64,000 bases of DNA from Agrostemma githago (Eukaryota > Streptophyta > Magnoliopsida > Caryophyllales > Caryophyllaceae), in assembly GCA_958450325.1 (NCBI GenBank), contig OY288251.1:17668976-17732975 (forward strand), written 5' to 3'. Within the stretch, counting starts at the first letter, position 1, and each line of letters opens with the position of its first letter. The translations under genes were made by a program, and so were the position numbers. Below are positions 31,957 to 44,029 of this stretch, in pieces. The notes under the pieces were generated by a model that had not been told where the DNA came from, did not search any database, and was given only the letters and a program-made list of their open reading frames with translations.

Positions 31957-34326
31957 ATGACTCATCGTCGTTCCCGGATTCTATCTTTCGACGAACCGTC
32001 AGAGGAGGGTGTGGGTAGGGTTTATACTGACCTTCACTCCTCCTCTGGCAGGCCAGGTGTTACGGTGGTCGGGGGTCGCCCTCAGAGGACAGTGGGGTGC
32101 TAACTCCCCCGACCCTGCCCTTTTTGACGTTGGTTACTCCGACCACGAGGCGTTAGAGATTGAGCCCTTCACAATCGCTGGCGACCTCGTGTCTAGGAAA
32201 CCGGGGAAACCATATTACCTGGACAAGAATAAGTATAGGGTTCCCCTGCAAACTTACCCTGCGGCTAAGTCGCCGGAAATCATAATGGAGAAGAATATCG
32301 CCGGAGCCATAACTAGTTTCTATAATTTTGGGGAGGGCTATACAGTTGTCATCCCTGTGAAAAAGGACACTGTCTGCGACCCTCATGACGGCTGCATAGC
32401 CGTTTACCACAAGTGTCTGGAATTTGGCCTGTGTTTTCCTCTTCACTCCTTTTTTGAGGAGGCTTTCAGGCGTATGAATGTTACTATTGCCCAGCTGACC
32501 GCCGTGGCTGTCAGGTCGTTGGTATCCTACGCTTGGGCGCCTTTTCTTAGGGGAAGAGCTTTCCATAGACGCTTTTAGGTACATGGTTGATCTACAGATG
32601 GTCGCTTCTGCGGAGGGGGGCGGATCTCCGGGGTATTTCTCCCTTCTTAGACAGAAAAACTGTTCCTTGGTCTGGCCGATCATGAACGGCATGAAGGACT
32701 AGAAGAACAACTTCCTGTACGTGCACAACATGGAAGGGTGGAGGATCCCTCGGCACTTCAGGAACCATGTCCACACCCACCTGGAAACCCATCAAGAGTA
32801 TCACCAAAGTTAAGCTGAATGACAAAGAGGAATCTTTGGTCAAACGGTTTGCCTGCGCCAAGGATGGGAAGAGTGTGTATGGCCCTGTTGTTTGGCTCTC
32901 CCATGCGGACCTTATATCAACTGACGATTATCTAACCCCAGTGGGGTTGAGCCCTGGCCTTGGAGAAGGTAGCTCAGGGGCTTGTTAATAATTGGCTTTT
33001 TCTGGCTTTGTTTTATCGTATGCTTACTTGGTGAATTTTCTTGATTTTCTGCAGAACTCGTCACTCATACCTGGTCTAGGAGGCAGCTGAGGGATATCGG
33101 TCTGAGCAAGGATTTTGTACCTTTTAATAATCGTCCTCCTTTCCCCTCTGGCCTTAAGAAGCAAACTCTTATGGGGCATGTGAAGAGTATCTCGGCCAGC
33201 AGGGCGAGGCTTCCTCCTCCTCCTCCTCCTAATCCAACTTCTTAGCGTCCTGAGGCTTTAACCCCTGCCCCAAGAACGGCAGAGGGGGGGCGGCGGGCTG
33301 CTTCAGAGAGTACTCCTTCTATGGCTAGCAAGCGCGGAGGTGCCTCTCCTGGAACTCTTCCCTCTGCAATGGCGAAAACCCTCTGCCTCTGAGGAGACTG
33401 GGGAGAGTGTCCCCCTGATCGACAGGAAGAGGAAGAACAAAGAGCCGGTGGACGCCGACGAAGTGGTAGACCTGGAAGCAGAAACTAGCACACCCCAGGC
33501 AAAGCGCCCCGCCCCTGACCTTCTAGAGACCTTATTCACAGAGGGGAATGTTGAGTTCAACTTTGCAGTTGGCGAAAGTGTGGACGTTTCTGCCTTGTTC
33601 TCAGATACCAACTCTACGTCCATGGATCAGACTGCCAAATCCTTGACATATTCTTGTAATCAAGCGGCTCAGCTCATTCATCGCTGCTCCCGGATCTTCC
33701 ATGCTTACGCAGAAGTGGCGGCCCTCAACCGCCTAAGCAATGAGGAGCTGAACATCACTCCTGGGTCCTCCCTCCCTGAACACATACCGATGGTAGAGAG
33801 AGATGTTGCTCTCACTGGAAACCTAAAGCTTCAGCTGTCTAAGTGTGAAGGTGAGCTGGAGGAAGCCAGGGGCCAGGTCGCTCGTTGGAAGGACCGGGGT
33901 GCAAAGGCTGTAAGAGAGGCAACAGACTTGGAGGCTAAACTGGGACAGGGTAGGAAGGAGGCTGCTGAGCAGGAGCAGGTTAAAAAGAAGGCTGCTGAGC
34001 TGGAGAACCGCCTTGGGGAGTATGCTACCTGTTTGACCATGGCTGATTCAGATCTTCAGGCGGCACCGGAAAAGATAAAAACTCAGAGCGAACAGTGGTT
34101 CAAGGAGAAGGAGGAAATCATCCAAGAGGCTAACTCGGAGGTGGATAAGGCCTTTGCTTCAGGAGCCTCTTCTTCTTCTGAATTTATTATGGAGGTCATC
34201 AGGAAGATGCTTCCTGACTTTGACGAGGACGCCTTCAGCACCCTTTATGCAACCAAGAACGAGGCCAGGGCCAACAAGTCGCCTGAGGAGGCCCCTGGTC
34301 CTGACCAGGATGCCCCCGCCGCATAA
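31957..34326 (+). pseudogene. Putative gypsy-type transposon protein (PF04195-like), antisense passenger, broken
   Basis: Starts MTHRRSRILSFDE at 31957. After a frameshift near 32100 it encodes a domain like the plant 'putative gypsy type transposon' family: VYHKCLEFGLCFPLHSFFEEAFRR near 32400-32470 parallels the conserved FGxxLPLHPFF motif. The segment 33340-34326 is a long Glu/Lys/Ala-rich coiled coil (about 33800-34130) with an acidic tail. A likely intron ends TTCTGCAG at 33053. Several frameshifts (near 32550, 32770, 33350) and stops (near 32700, 33243) inactivate it. It runs opposite to the integrase fragment at 35272-35713, matching known antisense frames between pol and 3' LTR in Tat-lineage elements. 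Function unknown. Confidence 0.7.
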
Positions 34327-34604
34327 TATGCAGGGCAGTCGTCTTCTGAGGGCTCTTGTCCTTACCCTCCTCCACCTCTACTTCCTCGTTGATTTCACTA
34401 TATTTTGCGCGCCGGGCCCTGATGTGGCCGACTGCCGGTTATGTAATCTGTATTTTTCTGTACCCTGATTCTTAATGCTTGCTTTGAAGCCATTTTCTTG
34501 TTTTATTATTGACTTTGATGGATGCTTTCTTGTCTGCATGCTTTGTTATTCTTATTACTTTATCTTCTAAGGTTTTGTTTGATCCTAACTTCTAATCTGG
34601 AGTT

Positions 34605-35046
34605 CGGTGGTTTGCTCCCCACCTACCCGGAGGCAGGTGGAGTACCTAACATTTTTTATTCAAGGTTGAGTGTTGTTCAGTCCATGTTCATTTGGCACAT
34701 GGGGCCTGGCCTGACACTGGCTTCTGGTCGAAGTCCAGAGGGCCTGCCCCCTGCCTGCCAAGAGGCAGGTGAGGGACTTAGCATTTTTTATACAAGGTTG
34801 AGTGTTGCTCAGTCCTTGTTCGGCGCGAGGTCTGACCTGACCCTGACTCCTGATCCGGAATCAGAGGGCCTGCCCCCTGCCTGTCCAGAGGCAGGTGAGG
34901 GTCTCTGGTGTTTTTTATACAAGGTTAAGTGTTGCTCAGTCCATGTTCGGCGCGTGAGGCCTGGCCTAACCCTGGCTTCTGGTTGAAGTCCAGAGGGCCT
35001 GCCCCCTGCCTGCCTAGAGGCAGGTGGGGGACTTAGCGATTTTTGT
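34605..35046. repeat. Tandem repeat, 126-129 bp unit, about 3.5 copies
   Basis: Units begin near 34610, 34736, 34862 and 34991 and share CAGAGGGCCTGCCCCCTGCC, GAGGCAGGTG and TTTTTTATACAAGGTT. CCTGCC...GGCAGG within each unit can form a stem. It lies between the antisense gene and the pol end, the position where Tat elements such as Retand carry amplified tandem repeats. Confidence 0.9.
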
Positions 35047-35271
35047 TGGGGGTCTAATTTTCCCGGGTTTTTGCAACAAGGGGACCCTCCCCCTATTGCT
35101 CCCTGCTCATTTGTGTGTGGAGTGCTAATCTGAACAGACAACGAGTATGAATCTGGGAGTCTTATTTCATTCCTTGGAAAACTTAACATTTGTGGTCGGA
35201 GCCGTCGACATTTTGACATGATCATCCTTTGCCAACTTTTTGGAAAAAAGAAAAAAAATTCAACTTTTAAG

Positions 35272-35713
35272 CTAGACATAGTATTTCTTTAGGTTGTCTA
35301 CATTCCAATGGGCAGCTAGCTCTTGGCCTTCAGGGTTGGCGGTTTTATACGTTACCGGCCTCATGATCTAGGTGACTTCATACGGACCTTCCCAATTGGC
35401 GCTTAACTTGTCATGCTCTTTCGACCTCCCTACCGCCGGGGTCTTTCTTAGACAAGGTCGCCTACCTGGAAATTCCTTATATTCACTCTTCTGTTGTAAA
35501 CCTTCCTCATCCTCTACTGATAGGCGGCGATGTTGACGCAGGCCTCCTGTCTCAACTCACTGACGAGATCAAATGCCTCGGTCATTGCTGCCTCATTGCT
35601 TGCCCTGTCAAATTGCATAGACCGGAGGGTGGAGATTCGCGCTTCTATAGGTAGCAGGGCCTCGGCTCCACAGACCAGGCCAAAAGGAGTTTGCCCTGTG
35701 GACTCTTTTCTAG
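35272..35713 (-). pseudogene. C-terminal end of Gypsy Pol (integrase), truncated
   Basis: The complement encodes TPFGLVCGAEALLPIEARI, then RKVYNRRVNIRNFQVGDLV and, after a one-base shift, NWEGPYEVT ... AAHWNVDNLKKYYV before TAG at 35272. This is the integrase C-terminal (GPY-like) region of a Tat-type Gypsy pol. In-frame TAG codons (after AAYQ, and after GPYEVT) probably come from CAG/CAA. The N-terminal side is cut at 35714 by the Tekay-like LTR. It establishes minus-strand orientation of the 29.7-35.7 kb element. Confidence 0.85.
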
Positions 35714-35714
35714 T

Positions 35715-38700
35715 TGTAATCCCCTAGAAATCTAACGCGATACAGTCGCGGAAACACTGTAGAGTTGGGATTAAAACACACTGTAACTATGTCTTAGTAT
35801 AATTAAAATGGTAAAGTCAAAAAATAGGCCTTAACTAAAATGGCCAAAATTTAAAACAATCCACAAAAGAAGGTTTGAACAATCCATAAGACATAATTAT
35901 TAAAATAAATAAGCAGGATCCATAACTGCTCGCTAGCCCACTCGAAGAGAAACACATATACCTGCCATGTTAAAAACATAACAGCCACAATCAGTGGGGA
36001 GCAACGCCAACGTTCTCCCAGCCGTAAAACATGATTTTAAAACTGTAATTACTATTACATGAATATAGTAAAAAAAACGGAAAACAGTAAAACATTATTC
36101 ATAAAAATAAGCTTTCAGCGCAAAACCAAAATATTAAAATGGGTTTCCGAAGAAACATAAAATATTTGTCAACCTGCAACCAATTTATAACGATAATAAA
36201 TAAAATAATCAATGTGGCGTTATGGATAGGGTTAATGTAGAATCTAGACTTTCACCAGGACAATACTAGAAACTAGCTTCGAGAACTGTAGACTTAACTC
36301 ATAACAGAATCCAGTCTCTAACTAGGCAACTCAACTATAACGGGACTGCGTGCAGCGAGGTCCTGGTTTAAGTAGTATATACCCCTCCTGGATACAAACC
36401 ATATCCAGTTCAACCCGACGCGACTTACACGATGCGATTTCTAAGTTTAAGGTAAATATACACTCTCCTGAACACAAACCATGCTCAGTTCAACAACCAA
36501 TGTGCCCCATAAAGACACATCAGCCATACAGTTGATGGCAAAACGTACATCCCAAACTATATTACTCTAAACCCACACTTGCCCTTACTCCATAACTACA
36601 AAATAGGGTCATTATCGATACTTAAAAGATATAATCATTGTAAACAATAAGAGAACAAAAGAGAAAACTGATCGCCTTCCAAAAGAGGAAACTTTCTATT
36701 TTAGGAAACTTCTATATTTAGAAACTTTAAAAAGATAGCATCATATCAAAATAGCGAAAATATTAGTTCATACTAATAAAACATTTTTAGTAAAAGATAT
36801 CGATTTATAAAACTAATACTTTCGGCCTTAACAATATTAATTTCCAAAATAAGGATAACTGGGTTTATGAAATTATTGAAATATCATACAAGTGTTTATA
36901 AAATGATTACAAAAGTCTTAAACACTTTAGTACTACTAATTAGGTTGTTTTCAAAATTTATAAAACTAAAATTCCCTAATTATTAATAGTTTCGACAAAA
37001 CAAGCGTAAATAAGATTTTACGGCAAATGTCAAATTAAATCTTTTAACGTCTTTTATTTAATTTAAATCATTAAACAAATTTAGAATATGATAAGGGGTG
37101 ATTTAAATCTCAACGTTTCAGATTTAAAAGTTTTCAAAATTGCTGGAAAAATAATTCTTTTATGTAAGACGAAACATTTTAACGATAAATCGTAATTTTG
37201 TCCAAAAATCATTACTATTAATTAAAGACTTTAATAAATAGTACAAAAATTACGTAAAATAGCTAAAATATATTGTTGGACATTCTGTCCAGAAAAGAGA
37301 ATTTTCCAGAATCATTAAACTCGGTTTTTAAAGGGTTTTCTCGTTAATCGTTTAATCTCGACAATAACGATTAATAAAAATAGTAATTACAAAACGATTT
37401 AAGTATTCATATCCAAAAACTATTATTAAACTTTAAAAATAATGATTTTCCAGAAAATACTATTTTTTTTCAGATTTCCAAAATTCCAGATTTACTTAAA
37501 AGGCCAAAAATTGAGAATTTAAACGACAAACACGGTTTTAATGATAAACGATGATTTAAAGTGATTAATTAATTCACCCACTTAACAATTCCGAAAAATT
37601 ATGAAAAATTTCAGAAAATTCTTTTTCAACAGAAACATCATCCACGAAATATTTCAGATTAAAATAAAATGTTTAAGTGCTAGAAATAAAAATTGGTTTT
37701 TAATCGTTTTTGTTCATAAACGGTAAAAATTCAATAATCGATATCAAAAATATCAGAAAAATACCAAATTATTAAAAATCATTAAAAACTTCATTTTTAC
37801 AGAATATAATCATACATTACAAGTTTAGCCCGAATATTACGATTTTACAAATTAATATAACAAATTAATCATTGATCTTGTAAAAGCGATAAAAATGTCG
37901 AAACATGAAAATTTTTAACTTTTAAAAATTTTCCAAATTATATGACATACATATATTGTCAAAATGAAATATAAGAATATACATGAAATTACACAATTAA
38001 AATCACGAAATACCGAGTAACATCGATGTTACCTCCAGTCCAAATCGGAATCAATAATATACTTGTCGACCTCGGGATCGTCCACGAAACCTACCATACA
38101 CGAAATTCATGGTAGAAAAATACCATGAGAAAAACTAAAAAAATCACGGTGAATAACGATCAAAAACATCATCGATTATTACCTTAACGATAGGCTCGAA
38201 AAGAGGATTCATTAGACGCTAAAAAAATGAGACGATTAGGACTCGAATTGAACAAAAATCAGCCAAGAGAAGATGAGGAGTAACACGGCTAAAGGATGAT
38301 GAGGAAGATGATGTTGTAACAATTTTTTTAATGCACAAATGAATGTAAGGGAGAGAAGAATGGTTTTAAGCATAAATGGAATTAAAATGGATGAAGAATC
38401 CAATGTGGTATCATCAATGTGGAATCCAATGAGAAATCCAATGAGGTTAAGAGGGAGTGTGAAGAGTTTGAGCAAAAAATGCAACAATTAAATGAGAGGG
38501 GAAATAATCATATCTTTTCGGTTTTACGTAATAAAATGAATCGTATTAATAAAACGTAGTAAAATTGTGACAAGGAGCTTTGTCGGTCCAAAATATGGGG
38601 AAAGGGTCTCAAATGATTTATAAGTTATAGGCATTTCAAAGCAATTCGAGTAAACCTCGCGGAAAAATAAATAATTTACAAAGAAAATCAAATAAATAGA

Positions 38701-38852
38701 TTTAAAACAATTAAAATCTTTTAAAATAAAAATAAATATCTTTAAACTCAAAAATTAAAATAAAGCTTGGAAAAAGAGGAAACGCAAGACCGAAATGTGA
38801 AAGAGTCATAACGGAAAGGATAAAAAGGTTAGGAGAAATAGCGGGTGTTACA
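35715..38852 (-). mobile_element. Tekay/Del-like LTR, 3138 bp
   Basis: Minus strand begins TGTAACACCCGC at 38852, directly after a polypurine stretch (TTTTAGTGGGGAGGAT), and ends GGGGATTACA at 35715, so it has TG...CA ends. GACGAAACTTTCTTTTAGTGGGGAGGAT resembles the end of Tekay/Del chromovirus interiors. The inside (GGGAGAACGTTGGCGTTGCT near 36000) has no coding frame and is very AT-rich. It interrupts the pol fragment at 35713/35715. Left flank ctagt (35710-35714) has no matching duplication on the right, so the insertion is rearranged. Confidence 0.65.
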
Positions 38853-39249
38853 ATCCTCCCCACTAAAAGAAAGTTTCGTCCTCGAAACTAAGAATAAGCT
38901 GAAAGAAATCAAGATTATTTTACTCGAAAAGATGAGGATACAAATCTCGCATAAAAATTTTGCTATAAAAGAAAATTTTACAACTTTTAAAATGATACGA
39001 AATCAAATGCAAATATTTATTCCAAGAGGAAGTGGGCTAAGTTACCCGGAATTTAAAATCTTTTAAGTTAATGAAATCGTAAAGTAAAGTCATTTGATAA
39101 AATAATATTGTTGAATAACTTTTGTAAACAAACTTGAAGGAAACTGGGTAACCGAAAACATTTTCAAAACAAAATTAAAGAATTTGATTAAGAAATTCGA
39201 TAATATTTACTTTTATGAAGAAACAGAATTTAGTTTAGAGAAATCAAAT
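38853..39249 (-). mobile_element. 3' internal end of the Tekay-like element
   Basis: Contains the polypurine tract complement ATCCTCCCCACTAAAAGAAA (38853-38872) and the adjoining TTTCGTCCTCGAAA. The rest is AT-rich without a readable pol end; it stops at the inverted LTR fragment. Confidence 0.5.
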
Positions 39250-39482
39250 TTTGTAGTTAGCAATAAAAATCGAACCAGCCGTGGATCCTACTCTTTCTTC
39301 ATTATGTAATTTATGGTTTTGTATTAACCTGTTTGGAGATTTTCCTTTTAGCCCTTTTGTAAAAAGAGGTCTTTGTATTGACTTACCATTTCTTTAAGTA
39401 AGATATAGTTTGTCAGTGTGTTTTAATCCCACTCTACAGTGTTTCCGCCACTGTATTGCGTTAAAATTTCTAGGGGATTACA
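39250..39482 (+). repeat. Inverted copy of the Tekay-like LTR end
   Basis: The plus strand ends TTTCTAGGGGATTACA, the same terminus that the LTR shows on the minus strand at 35715. Similarity extends about 230 bp inward with many differences (shared ATGGTAA, AGGATCCA). The block 35715-39482 is therefore bounded by inverted copies of one LTR end. A DNA transposon with long inverted repeats is an alternative reading. Confidence 0.6.
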
Positions 39483-40922
39483 AGCCACCCCAGACACGTG
39501 GCCAAGAAATTAGGCCAAAACGAAAATAATACGTCACATTTTCACAATTTATCGATTTTCTATCAACGTTGGGTTCTCACACGTCGGGACCCTCATATGT
39601 TCCTCGTTGATTCTGAAATTTTGTGTGGCCATTTATTATGACCTTATTTGCACCTCATGAGATTTTCGACCATTTTATTTTCGGACCCCAAAATAACGGA
39701 AAAACGTGTATTATACACTACAAATTTGGCCATTTTATTTTTGTTGGTTATCTCTCTGTTTTTTTGCTGTGTTGCATGCAAAACGAAGAGAGAGAGAGAA
39801 TGAAAAAAATAACGAAATTAAGATTTTGTCAAAATTTCTCTCTTCACAATTTTCGGGGATTTTCGCAAACAATTTCCCAGGTTCGTATATTTTCACGGTT
39901 TACCTTAAGTCTTCATATCATCATTTTTCTTTAAAAACAAAAAAACAAAATGGCTTTAGATTCTCTGAAGCCGTATGATTCTTATACATATTATTTCAGT
40001 AGTAATAATTGATTTAATTATTTACAGTATTTATTTAGATGCATGTATTTGTCTTATTCAATTTGTAGCACATCCCTCTTTCCACTAACCAAATAACACA
40101 ACTCATATATTTTTCCGCCTAAAGCTATCCACAACAAAAATACAAAAAAACAGACCAAATGAGCTAGGTGCGAAGCGAACCCTTAACCTTATGTGTGTCA
40201 CCCTTCTCCTCTCCAACTACACTCTAACATCTTGCTGATTTAAATATCACTACATCACACATAAAGCTATACACCACAGAAAGTTTGTAATTAAGGAAAT
40301 TTGATTGATTACATTGATTACAAAAATCACATGTTTTAAATGAACGATATGACATACAATATTTAATATGGAATGTATGATCAATTTTTTTTAAAAAAGT
40401 ACAAACATATTGTATTCCGTTTTAACCAAATAGCTGCATTATTTTTGTTAATAGGAGATTGCGTTATCCCGTACAATATTTTACATAGAATGTAAAATAG
40501 TTATGATTATTATTGTATATCTTTCTGATCATATTCGAAAATCATATTCTTAACATCGATATAAAATTTAGTACGTAACCATATAAAAATGGAATATATA
40601 TTCCGATTGCTCTTACAAATCCTGATACATAATACAAACTCACCGAAAATTCTCTATATGCAACTCTAAGACAATAACAGCTACTAACATTTTCCTCAAA
40701 AATACACTAATTTAAATTGAGAAGTAAAAGAACATTTCACTAATAAATTCGCAAACAATTCATTTTCATTAATGTTAAAGAAATTGACAAAAAAAACTTC
40801 TTTTTATGAAAATAATTAGATAAATTTTAAGATATGATGTCATTAACCTTGAGCAAAAAATCAGTTATCTAAAAATTTTATTTTTGAAATGAGCTATTTA
40901 CTTTAACTTTTACAAAGATATA
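39483..40922. other. AT-rich non-coding sequence
   Basis: No gene, RNA or clear element boundary seen in about 1.4 kb. A short GA run lies near 39788-39799, and TTTCCCAG near 39873-39880 could be a splice acceptor of an unseen transcript. Confidence 0.5.
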
Positions 40923-41128
40923 CTCTCCCCGTCCCAATGAATTCATTGTCTATTCCATATTGGGGTGTCTCAATGAATTCTTTGCCTTTCTATTTTATGA
41001 ATGTTATATATATATATGTGTGTGTAATTTGACCTCCTCATGAATTTGGCTTCACATGTCACTTATCATTGAACCTTTTCCTCTTTGTGCCAAAAGCAAA
41101 GGCAAACAATTCATCGGGACGGAAGGAG
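40923..41128. mobile_element. Stowaway-type MITE, 206 bp
   Basis: Inverted ends CTCTCCCCGTCCCAATGAATTC and ...CGGGACGGAAGGAG match the Stowaway consensus (CTCCCTCCGTCCC), flanked by TA at 40921-40922 and 41129-41130. A second partial inverted copy (CAATGAATTCTTTGCC) follows the left end. No coding capacity; mobilised by Mariner-like transposases elsewhere. Confidence 0.88.
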
Positions 41129-41509
41129 TATATACTCACTCGATACCACTAAGATCTTCTCATTTATTCAAATGTGAGGATTATAATTATCATATAGAAT
41201 GATTATTTTGGTAGGGGAGACTACAAAATACGGAATATACTATTAAAATCCATATAAAAAAAAGTTTCAGAAATTACATAATATAAGTCTTACACATGAC
41301 ACGGTCCATTTTTAATTTATTTTTTAATTTTCTAATGAAAAACTGAATAGTTTTTTTACACAAAGAGAACGTATCACGGCGTGCTAACCATTAAAAAAAG
41401 TACATTATTATACAATTTTTGATAAATATTTAAGTATTTTATGATATGTTGAAGAGAGAAGTGGGTATCTCGAGATGTAAGATGATATAAACCGAGTATA
41501 TAAAAAATA

Positions 41510-41701
41510 CTTCTTCTGTTTCAATGAAAGCTTCCACCTAAAAAATGGCACATTTACTAAGGATAATAATAAAATATTTAATAGTAGAGAGGGTGTAAAG
41601 TAGGTGGGACACCTAGGTAAGAGTGAGGAGTTATACCAAAAAAGAAAGTGAAAAAATTTACGAAAAATGAAAAGTGGAAATTTTCAATGAAACGAAGGGA
41701 G
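41510..41701. mobile_element. Second, diverged Stowaway-like MITE, 192 bp
   Basis: Ends CTTCTTCTGTTTCAATGAAAG and TTTTCAATGAAACGAAGGGAG are inverted and flanked by TA (41508-41509, 41702-41703). Differs from the first MITE internally. Confidence 0.8.
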
Positions 41702-41904
41702 TATAAACAATATTTTCATTAATTACACGTTATTTAATACTCCGTGCATTTCAAGACATTATTCAAATATTTTGATTAGTTTTGCGATTTAATTTTTTTT
41801 TCATATTTCTAAATTATACAGTCGATAAATAGTAAAATAAAATAATAAATTTTTTATTTTAAATCTTAAATGAAATATTCTATAAGATAAATATAAAATA
41901 AATA

Positions 41905-41932
41905 CCGTGCATTGCACGGGGTCTATACTAGT
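41905..41932 (+). mobile_element. Helitron 3' terminus
   Basis: CCGTGCATTGCACGG (41905-41919) forms a perfect 7-bp hairpin, followed 8 nt later by CTAGT (41928-41932) and then T, fitting the Helitron rule of a hairpin about 10 nt before a CTRR(T) end inserted 5' of T. The 5' TC end was not located, so element length is unknown. Confidence 0.7.
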
Positions 41933-42322
41933 TAGATATCCTTTGAATATGCATCATCTCATTTACTTTAGGTTCTTGTAAAGTGTATGTATTTGATCAC
42001 AAATTCATGTTGTAACGAGCTTATCCATCACAAACACAGCGAATCATACAGGTATACGTAAATGGATATATGTATAGTTGATAATGATGATTCATTTAAT
42101 CATACACGAGTGTAATTAATATCTATTCGGTAAGTTATATGACTATGATGATGCTGTCATTTTGATGATGATTTTGTTTATTTAAGTCCTTAGCTTAATT
42201 TGTTTAATTAATATTGATATTGATATAGGAACATTAATTAAAAGGGCTTCTCAAAACTTACTATCAATATTCTTAGCTGTTATTCCTACAAGTGATAGTG
42301 AATCAATCATCTTAGTAGCATC

Positions 42323-43714
42323 ATGGCTGACGCTAACAAAGGTATCATTTCTTGTCTTTTTTCGGTCATTTACAAATTTGTTTTTGTTTTTCGATTGAGA
42401 GTCAATCGGACAAAAATTTAATCAAGTCTGTATCTTTAGATTGTGTGTGTCTGACCCCCCTTATCCTGCATTTTGTGAATCGGGTGTGTAGCTAGAGAGG
42501 TTTAAGGGGCACGTCTTTTGATTGCGTGTGTTTGACCCTTTTATCCTATAATTTGTGAATCGGGTAGCTAGAGAGAGACACATTATTAGTGTTTTTTCCC
42601 TCAAATTATTTTCACTACTACATATTTAACCTACACTTGATACTCCGTACATTATTAGTGTTTTTTCCCTCAAATTATTTTTACTTGGTGTCTTGTTTTT
42701 AATGTTCTATTCTGAAAAATCTCCCAAATTGCATGTTTATTTGTCCGTTTAACAAGAGAGACAAACAGGGGTATTTGTATTGGATGAGCTTGTTTAAAAT
42801 ACATACTGACACCCAGGTCTCCTGGAAGTTAGTTTCAACTTTCAACGGTGGAGGCAACAAACTGACTTAGTGACTTGTATTTGCTTCTTTTCCCGTGTAC
42901 GTAATGTGTTCTCATCTTGTGAAATGTTAGTAAAGCTTCCTTTGTTGATTAGCATTTCAGTCCATCTTTATTTAACTTGTCTGGTTATCCAATCAAGTAA
43001 AGTCAGAAACTATCTCGAGCTTTAGTACCTTAGTAAAGCCGTATACCCCAAATAGAAGGGTCATTTTATCCTTAAAAGGACCCTACGATAATATGTTCGA
43101 TCCAAAGCGAACACGTGTTTGGTCGAAAAAAGTAGGAGGTTTGATCAATTTCTCAATCACAGGGTAACTTGATGATGAGTACATTTCGGATAATAATTAG
43201 CTGCTTAATGTTTTATTTTGGTTTTCGAGATTATTTTAGATTGCCTGTGAATTTCGGGCGTGAAATGATGGGTTAAATGGAGTTATTATGAACTATGAAG
43301 TGATTGAAGTAGTTCTGGTGTGATAATATGGGTTCTTTGGAGTATGTTAATTAGTTCTGATGCAAAGTTTAACCTTAACAGAGGGGGATTAACATATTGT
43401 TGGTTTCAAAACAAATTTCGTAGTATTTTGTTTCAGTGCTTGTAAAATAGGAACCAAAATTATGTGTTGCTTTGAGTGTTTGGTTTATAGTTTATATACT
43501 CTGTGCTTCTTAGTATTAGTAAGTGGTTTTGCTTCTTAGTATTAATACTCCATGTAATGCTTTTCCAAGTCTATGAGTCTAATGTGGATTTTTTTTTTTG
43601 TAGTATTTTAAAGATGTACTGAAATCGTATACACAAGAAATGATGGACGAGTTACGAGAGATGTGGATTACATTTGTTCTCAAGCACAAAGAAGTAGAAG
43701 ATGAAGAGGATTGA
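42323..43714 (+). CDS. Possible two-exon mini-gene, 39 aa, unknown
   Basis: Exon 1 is 42323-42341 (MADANK plus one base) before GTATC. A T-rich tract and AAG acceptor lead to exon 2 at 43614-43714, giving DVLKSYTQEMMDELREMWIT...EVEDEED then TGA. The joined frame is open and the product acidic and helical, perhaps coiled-coil. An alternative acceptor (TAG at 43601-43603) would break the frame. It lies upstream of a CACTA right end, so it may be the last part of a transposon gene rather than a host gene. I recognise no family. Confidence 0.3.
42424..42683. repeat. Two imperfect local duplications
   Basis: A block containing TTTGTGAATCGGGT and TAGCTAGAGAG occurs at about 42432-42500 and 42517-42577. 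ACATTATTAGTGTTTTTTCCC occurs at about 42580-42604 and again at 42650-42683. These look like local slippage duplications. Confidence 0.75.
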
Positions 43715-44029
43715 TTACAAAGTATTTGAAGTATATACTCTTGCCATATTATTTGAAGTATATGTTATTTTTTGACACATCTTGCCATATTTTTGGGTCT
43801 ATTTATGTTTACAAGTTAAGTGAATACTAACTTTTTTGGGATAGTTTATACTTCTAATGTAATTTTGAATTATTTTAGGATATATATCTATATATATGAG
43901 ATATTTTGTGGAATTCCGTCTGTTTATTGGTTGATACTTGAAGAGGAGTACATTGTATTGTAGTAGTTGAGTTATATATCCAAATATTGAAATAATTAAA
44001 CAAAATTAATTAAAAGGACTAATTTCATA

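Noticed and set aside
34605..35046. CRISPR-like array
   Set aside because: Plant nuclear context, units of 126-129 bp without a short repeat/spacer alternation; an ordinary tandem repeat.
36350..36535. 61-aa frame inside the Tekay-like LTR
   Set aside because: No recognisable motif and located within an LTR; chance frame.
40653..40680. TCTCTATATGCAAC as Helitron 5' end
   Set aside because: Only loosely similar to TCTCTACTA-type starts; no independent support.
42611..42625. CACTACTACA as left end of the second CACTA element
   Set aside because: Preceding bases do not match att, the next bases differ from the right terminus and no subterminal repeats follow.
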